NCBI GenBank assembly: GCA_963783445.1
Contig: CAWANP010000002.1
Location: 620,001 to 684,000, forward strand
Reading direction: 5' to 3'
Source of the DNA: CAWANP01 sp963783445
Lineage (GTDB): Bacteria; Chloroflexota; Anaerolineae; JAAYZQ01
DNA length: 64,000 nt
Positions 62,691-64,000 of this stretch are shown piece after piece. Position numbers and translations under genes: made by a program. How positions within the stretch are numbered: position 1 is the stretch's first letter; every line of letters begins with the position of its first letter. The notes beneath the pieces were generated by a model. It did not search any database. It worked only from the letters and a program-made list of their open reading frames with translations, and was not told the origin of the DNA.

Positions 62691-63725
62691 ATGCTACTAG
62701 CAAGGGCACCGGTACGGATTAGCCTCGCAGGCGGGGGTACTGACTTGCCTGCATACTATGAGAATTTTGGTGGCTGCGTGGTGAATACCACGATCGACAA
62801 GTATTTCTATACGTTTCTCAATGTCAATCAGGATGAGGATATCCAGATCACATCCTCGGACTATCGGACCTTCTTCCGCCACGATGGGCAGGGGCCGCCA
62901 CTTTGGGATGGCGCTCTCAGTCTACCTCTGGCTATTCTGAACCACTTTGATATTTCCAAAGGGGTTTCCATGTTCCTCGCTTCGGAGATTCCTCCGGGGA
63001 CGGGTCTTGGGTCTTCGAGTTCAGTGGCAGTATCGGTCATCAAGGCGGTCGCGGTTGCCTGCGGCCTTCATCTTTCACAGCAGGACATCGCGGAACTCGC
63101 CTGTTTTATAGAGATTGGTAAGCTGGGTATGCCCATTGGAAAGCAGGACCAGTACGCGGCGGCCTTTGGCGGGCTGAACTTGATCTCATTCTCTTCGGAG
63201 GGGGTCAAAGTGGAGCCTCTGCGGATGGAACCCCAAGCCCGGCGCCATTTAGAGCAACACCTCATGCTCTTCTACACCGGCGCCGCCCGCAACTCGGCCA
63301 GCATCCTGGGGGAACAGTCAGAAGCCAGTGCCAAGAAGGATCCCGATGTGACTTCTGCTCTGGATGCCGTGAAAGGTATGGCCTATGAGGTCAAAGATTG
63401 CTTGGAGCGGGGCGAGGTCGATAGCCTTGGTGGGTTCCTGCACGAGAACTGGATGTACAAGAAGCGTTTCGCCTCGGGCGTGACCAACCCGGTCATCGAC
63501 GAGTGCTACGAAGTTGCACGGGCTGCCGGAGCAACAGGGGGTAAGATCACGGGGGCTGGCGGTGGGGGTTTTCTGATGCTCTACTGCCAACCGGTTCATC
63601 AAGCTGCCGTCACAGTAGCCCTGGAATCCAGGGGGCTGAAGGGTATGGACTTTCATCTCGAGCGAGGTGGTGCCAGAGTTCTGATGAATGCAGCTCTGCA
63701 GCTGCCGTATGAGCGGAAACGGTAA
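62691..63725 (+). CDS. GHMP-family sugar kinase
   Basis: A 344-residue kinase resembling D-glycero-D-manno-heptose 7-phosphate kinase and related enzymes: 'RAPVRISLAGGGTDLPAYYE', the GHMP motif 'PPGTGLGSSSSVAVSVIKA', 'PIGKQDQYAAAFGGLNLI' and 'GKITGAGGGGFLMLYCQ'. It probably makes a sugar-1-phosphate for an NDP-sugar. No GmhA or GmhB-like gene is in view, so the heptose role is not shown. Start ATG 62691 keeps the family's short N-terminus. Confidence 0.85.
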   Translation: MLLARAPVRISLAGGGTDLPAYYENFGGCVVNTTIDKYFYTFLNVNQDEDIQITSSDYRTFFRHDGQGPPLWDGALSLPLAILNHFDISKGVSMFLASEIPPGTGLGSSSSVAVSVIKAVAVACGLHLSQQDIAELACFIEIGKLGMPIGKQDQYAAAFGGLNLISFSSEGVKVEPLRMEPQARRHLEQHLMLFYTGAARNSASILGEQSEASAKKDPDVTSALDAVKGMAYEVKDCLERGEVDSLGGFLHENWMYKKRFASGVTNPVIDECYEVARAAGATGGKITGAGGGGFLMLYCQPVHQAAVTVALESRGLKGMDFHLERGGARVLMNAALQLPYERKR

Positions 63726-63728
63726 GCT

Positions 63729-64000
63729 ATGAAGAAACGAGAGCGCACTATTGTTGTCGCGTCGTTGGTAGTTCTCGACACATTCGCTGTGATCGTAGCC
63801 TTGGTGTTGGCCTATTACCTGCGCTTTGGCCTGGACCAGCCACACAAATTTGACGCGTACATGCGCATGACCCTCCTTGCGGTTCCAGTGTTCCTGGCCA
63901 TTTTTGCCTACTCCCGACTCTATGATACACACCTCCTTTTCGGGGGACCCCAGGAATACGCAAATGTGGTAAAGGCCTGTACGTTTGGCGTCATCGCGCT
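63729..64000 (+). CDS. Polytopic sugar transferase, N-terminal part (cut by right edge)
   Basis: The frame is open to the end of the window. The first 90 residues show two membrane helices ('TIVVASLVVLDTFAVIVALVLAYYLRF' and 'TLLAVPVFLAIFAYSRLYD'), as at the N-terminus of WbaP/CpsE-type undecaprenyl-phosphate glucosyl-1-phosphate transferases. It would be a second priming transferase in the cluster. The ATG is 3 bases after the GHMP kinase stop. Confidence 0.7.
   Translation, partial: MKKRERTIVVASLVVLDTFAVIVALVLAYYLRFGLDQPHKFDAYMRMTLLAVPVFLAIFAYSRLYDTHLLFGGPQEYANVVKACTFGVIA

Overview
The window looks like a chromosomal segment of a Chloroflexota bacterium, probably Anaerolineae-like. This is inferred from gene order and protein character (fakA-degV-degV-recG-coaD, DUF177-rpmF-fabD-fabG, asp23-nusB-tatA-tatC), from surface proteins built of repeats, and from the moderately high G+C content. 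No marker gene fixes the lineage. No tRNA, rRNA, CRISPR array, phage or IS element was seen. The one mobile element is a group II intron.

Layout. 1-15.3 kb (+): housekeeping genes, namely the fatty-acid kinase parts fakA (cut at the left edge) and two fakB/degV genes, recG, coaD, a coiled-coil protein with a probable ATT start, DUF177/rpmF, acyl-CoA dehydrogenase, fabD, fabG, asp23-like, nusB, tatA, a tatC with a long acidic repeat extension, a methyltransferase, a ParA ATPase and its overlapping partner. 15.3-29.9 kb (mixed strands): fructose-1,6-bisphosphatase, three secreted proteins, a membrane-anchored EEP phosphatase with a leaderless promoter, an internally deleted flavoenzyme, a broken gamma-glutamyltransferase, a frameshifted sppA, an iron-sulfur flavoprotein coupled to a PqqB-like hydrolase, and a secreted metalloprotease. 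30.1-36.8 kb: ftsH (-), then a consensus promoter driving a tRNA-Phe T-box leader, a degenerate group IIC intron inserted directly after the T-box terminator, and pheS-pheT. 37-46.6 kb: an ATPase/transmembrane/beta-propeller protein, a radical SAM enzyme (-), and an ECF sigma factor overlapping a 1595-residue transmembrane protein with about eleven extracellular repeats. 46.8-64 kb (+): an exopolysaccharide cluster running off the right edge, with a chain-length/BY-kinase protein, two sulfotransferases, a Wzy-like polymerase, three glycosyltransferases, a priming sugar transferase, four genes that could together make a diacetamido-glucuronic acid donor, an epimerase, a GHMP sugar kinase and the start of a second polytopic sugar transferase.

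The most striking arrangement is promoter, Phe T-box (specifier UUC), terminator hairpin, ORF-degenerate group IIC intron, pheST. Because the intron sits just past a conditional terminator, intron RNA should be made only when the T-box senses uncharged tRNA-Phe, and the pheS leader carries a potentially self-splicing RNA.

Caution: at least five genes (pheT, sppA, a gamma-glutamyltransferase, a glycosyltransferase and a predicted alpha-barrel protein) are interrupted by apparent single-base frameshifts, and one flavoenzyme has an internal deletion. As pheT is normally essential, some of these are probably sequence errors rather than real pseudogenes.
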